Positions 62,359 through 64,000 of a stretch of DNA of 64,000 nt are shown here, in pieces. Below the pieces are notes generated by a model that was given only the letters and a program-made list of their open reading frames with translations, had not been told where the DNA came from and did not search any database. A program made the position numbers and the translations under genes. This DNA comes from Methylobacterium sp. C25 (GTDB taxonomy: Bacteria > Pseudomonadota > Alphaproteobacteria > Rhizobiales > Beijerinckiaceae): NCBI RefSeq assembly GCF_021352225.1, contig NZ_JAAUVI010000001.1, positions 654,191 to 718,190 on the forward strand, written 5' to 3'. Position 1 is the stretch's first letter; the number at the start of each line of letters is the position of its first letter.

Positions 62359-62619
62359 GCGCTCGGGGCGGCGCTGACCGTCTGATCGAGAGCTGCGGGT
62401 TTCTCGCGTGCTGGCTGCCAGCGATTGCACATGCGGCGCGATCGGTCGGATGTCGCTCGTGCCTGGCGCCAGATGATCGATGATGTGCGTTCGTCGGAAG
62501 GCATATCGAAAGGTACCTGCCGGTTCAGAATAAATATTTTCGCTCGTGTTCGGTTTTATGATCCGCGCACTAGATCGATAGTGTAAATTTTTACGCGCCA
62601 TCAAATTTGAGAATCGGCA

Positions 62620-62982
62620 ATGAAAATTATCGCCTGGCTGACAGATCAGATTCGGCGGAGAAAAGAATCTTCTCGAAATAAAAATTTGAGCGAAAGACGA
62701 GCTGACGCGATCGAAAACGGTACATTTTCCGATGAATCCACTTTTGGTGGTCGTGATTTTGACGAAAAGTATCGACTGGCAATGCGCCTGACCCAGAATT
62801 ACGTTGATCAACATTATCCTAATTCGTATCATGCAAAGCAAACCAAAGATTTTGATCAAACCATTGACTACGAAGGCGTCAGAACGGACGCAATCAGTAT
62901 TTTATCGTCCTCCATTTGCGCGTCATTGAGACAAGGTGCGGGCGCCGAAAAAGCCGCAAGTGTAGCAATCATGAAAATTTAG
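62620..62982 (+). CDS. Hypothetical protein in an AT-rich patch
   Basis: Protein of 120 residues with no recognised domain and no signal peptide. The middle is rich in charged and polar residues (NKNLSERRADAIENGTF; RLTQNYVDQHYPNSYHAK). The stretch 62500-63010 is AT-rich relative to the flanks and uses rare codons, a sign of recent acquisition. The 261-base gap before it holds no other gene. Confidence 0.5.
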   Translation: MKIIAWLTDQIRRRKESSRNKNLSERRADAIENGTFSDESTFGGRDFDEKYRLAMRLTQNYVDQHYPNSYHAKQTKDFDQTIDYEGVRTDAISILSSSICASLRQGAGAEKAASVAIMKI

Positions 62983-63037
62983 CCAGATAAGTATACGCTC
63001 GTAAAAGCTGTCGAAAATGACCGATGCGAAGCCGACA

Positions 63038-63859
63038 TTAACGCGCGATGGCGGGCGCCTCTTCAGTCGTAACCAGAAAATTGACGAGCGAGTTCGGCCC
63101 GAAGGTGAGCGTCAGCGGCACGTCGGCAGCATCGCGACCATATGCAATCAATATTCGGCCGATACGTGGGCTGTTATTCCGCGGGTCGAACATGTGCCAG
63201 CGTCCGCCCAGGAAAACCTCCATCCAGGCCGCGAAATCGCCGGGTGAATGCGGCAGAGGCAAGCCGATGTCGCTGACATAACCGGTGCAGTAGCGCGCGG
63301 GGATGTTCAGACATCGGCAAAAGGCGATCGCGAGGTGAGCATAATCGCGGCAGACGCCTCGTTGCTCCTCGAAGACCTCTGCGGCTGTGCGCGTCGGCCG
63401 CGAGTATTCGTATCCGAACGTGATCCGATCATGCACGTAATCGCAGACGGCCTGCACACGCGACCACCCTGGCGGCAGGCTTCCGAAAAGATTCCAGGCA
63501 ATCTCCGAGAGCCGATCCGTCTCGCAATAACGACTCCCGAGAAGGAAGAGCAGCGTGTCCGTCGGCAACATCGAGGCTAACGCCTCGGTCGCGCCCGTGT
63601 CGGGCGGTGCTTCATTCTCGCTGTGGTCGCGCACGACCGTATCGGTCTTCAGCGTCAGGCGGCCGGCCGGCGCGACCAGACGGGTGCACCAATTTCCGAA
63701 ACTGTCACGATATCCCTCGAGCGGTACGGATGGCGTCGTCAGAATATAATCCGGCCGCTCGAGGTCAGAAAACCGCGATGAGTGAATATTGAGCATCGCG
63801 ATGAGGGTTGTCGGATACTGAAATTCGTAGGTCATCTCGCAGCCGACGAGAATTCGCAT
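63038..63859 (-). CDS. Transglutaminase-like family protein
   Basis: Protein of 273 residues, cytoplasmic by sequence. The N-terminal domain (about 1-90) is beta-rich (EFQYPTTLIAMLNIHSSR). The transglutaminase-like core spans about 130-240 with the Cys in EEQRGVCRDYAHLAIAFCR, then GDFAAWMEVFLGGRWHMFDPRNNSPRIGRI. The Asp in FDPRN is present, but the usual His just before AW is Ala here. Such proteins in Rhizobiales are cysteine-peptidase-like and of unknown substrate. The last 141 bases of the window show no further gene. Confidence 0.83.
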   Translation of the reverse strand: MRILVGCEMTYEFQYPTTLIAMLNIHSSRFSDLERPDYILTTPSVPLEGYRDSFGNWCTRLVAPAGRLTLKTDTVVRDHSENEAPPDTGATEALASMLPTDTLLFLLGSRYCETDRLSEIAWNLFGSLPPGWSRVQAVCDYVHDRITFGYEYSRPTRTAAEVFEEQRGVCRDYAHLAIAFCRCLNIPARYCTGYVSDIGLPLPHSPGDFAAWMEVFLGGRWHMFDPRNNSPRIGRILIAYGRDAADVPLTLTFGPNSLVNFLVTTEEAPAIAR

Positions 63860-64000
63860 TCGTGCTCGTCCAAAATTGTCGAGAAATCGAGGCCGGCGAT
63901 TCAGCTACCGTCTGCAGTGGCTTATCGGCCGGTTAAACGAGAGGCCGCATCGTCGCGCAAAAGATGCGATCGAGGCGGCCCCTCAGACAGTACGAGCGAG

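Overview
The window looks like chromosome of a high-GC alphaproteobacterium of the order Hyphomicrobiales (Rhizobiales), most likely Methylobacterium/Methylorubrum. This rests on gene content and order: ahcY-divL-tsaE/amgK-murU-addB, an XRE regulator followed by metK and trmB, short DUF6894-type proteins, HWE kinases, Rhizobiales-type intergenic palindromes, and a tRNA-Arg(CCU) split by a group I intron. The species is inferred, not shown. Most genes use very GC-rich codons. The main exceptions are 47.6-49.7 kb and 62.4-63.0 kb.

Layout. 0.1-3.8 kb: dicarboxylate transporter dctA, a ROK sugar kinase and a type Ic aspartate aminotransferase. 3.9-6.2 kb: a secreted caspase-fold protein with two LprI-like domains, translationally coupled to an N-acetylmuramoyl-alanine amidase. 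6.3-12.2 kb: a SahR-like ArsR/methyltransferase regulator, metF and metH. 12.4-15.2 kb: AsmA-like protein and an orphan efflux adaptor. 15.2-15.9 kb: a blue-copper protein with a small membrane protein. 16.2-24.6 kb: ankyrin protein, RND pump with adaptor, OmpA-like protein, and a caspase-fold/TPR protein that has lost both catalytic residues. 24.8-36.8 kb: ahcY, divL, tsaE-amgK fusion, a VOC protein, murU, addB and murJ. 37-43.2 kb: sodB, a Pro/Ala-rich membrane protein, an HWE histidine kinase, an M48 metallopeptidase lipoprotein and a thermonuclease-fold protein. 43.4-47.1 kb: the split tRNA-Arg, XRE regulator, metK and trmB, the last flanked by copies of two large palindromic repeats. 47.1-49.7 kb: an HTH protein, then an AT-rich two-gene cassette (CD-NTase plus four-helix membrane effector) that reads as a minimal CBASS antiphage system. 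49.9-64 kb: L,D-transpeptidase, ABC and MFS transporters, PRC-barrel and DUF6894 proteins, SWIB protein, SDR, oxidoreductase, small hypotheticals and a transglutaminase-like protein.

How the parts work together. Four enzymes of the activated methyl cycle (metF, metH, ahcY, metK) lie within 38 kb. A 16-bp operator (ATAAAGATATCTTTAT) overlaps the start of the SahR-like gene and recurs with one change upstream of ahcY, so the regulator probably represses itself, metF-metH and ahcY. A second theme is peptidoglycan: amidase, AmgK/MurU recycling, MurJ flippase, L,D-transpeptidase and LprI-like domains. The strongest accessory finding is the CBASS-like cassette. The strongest RNA finding is the self-splicing intron in the tRNA anticodon loop.
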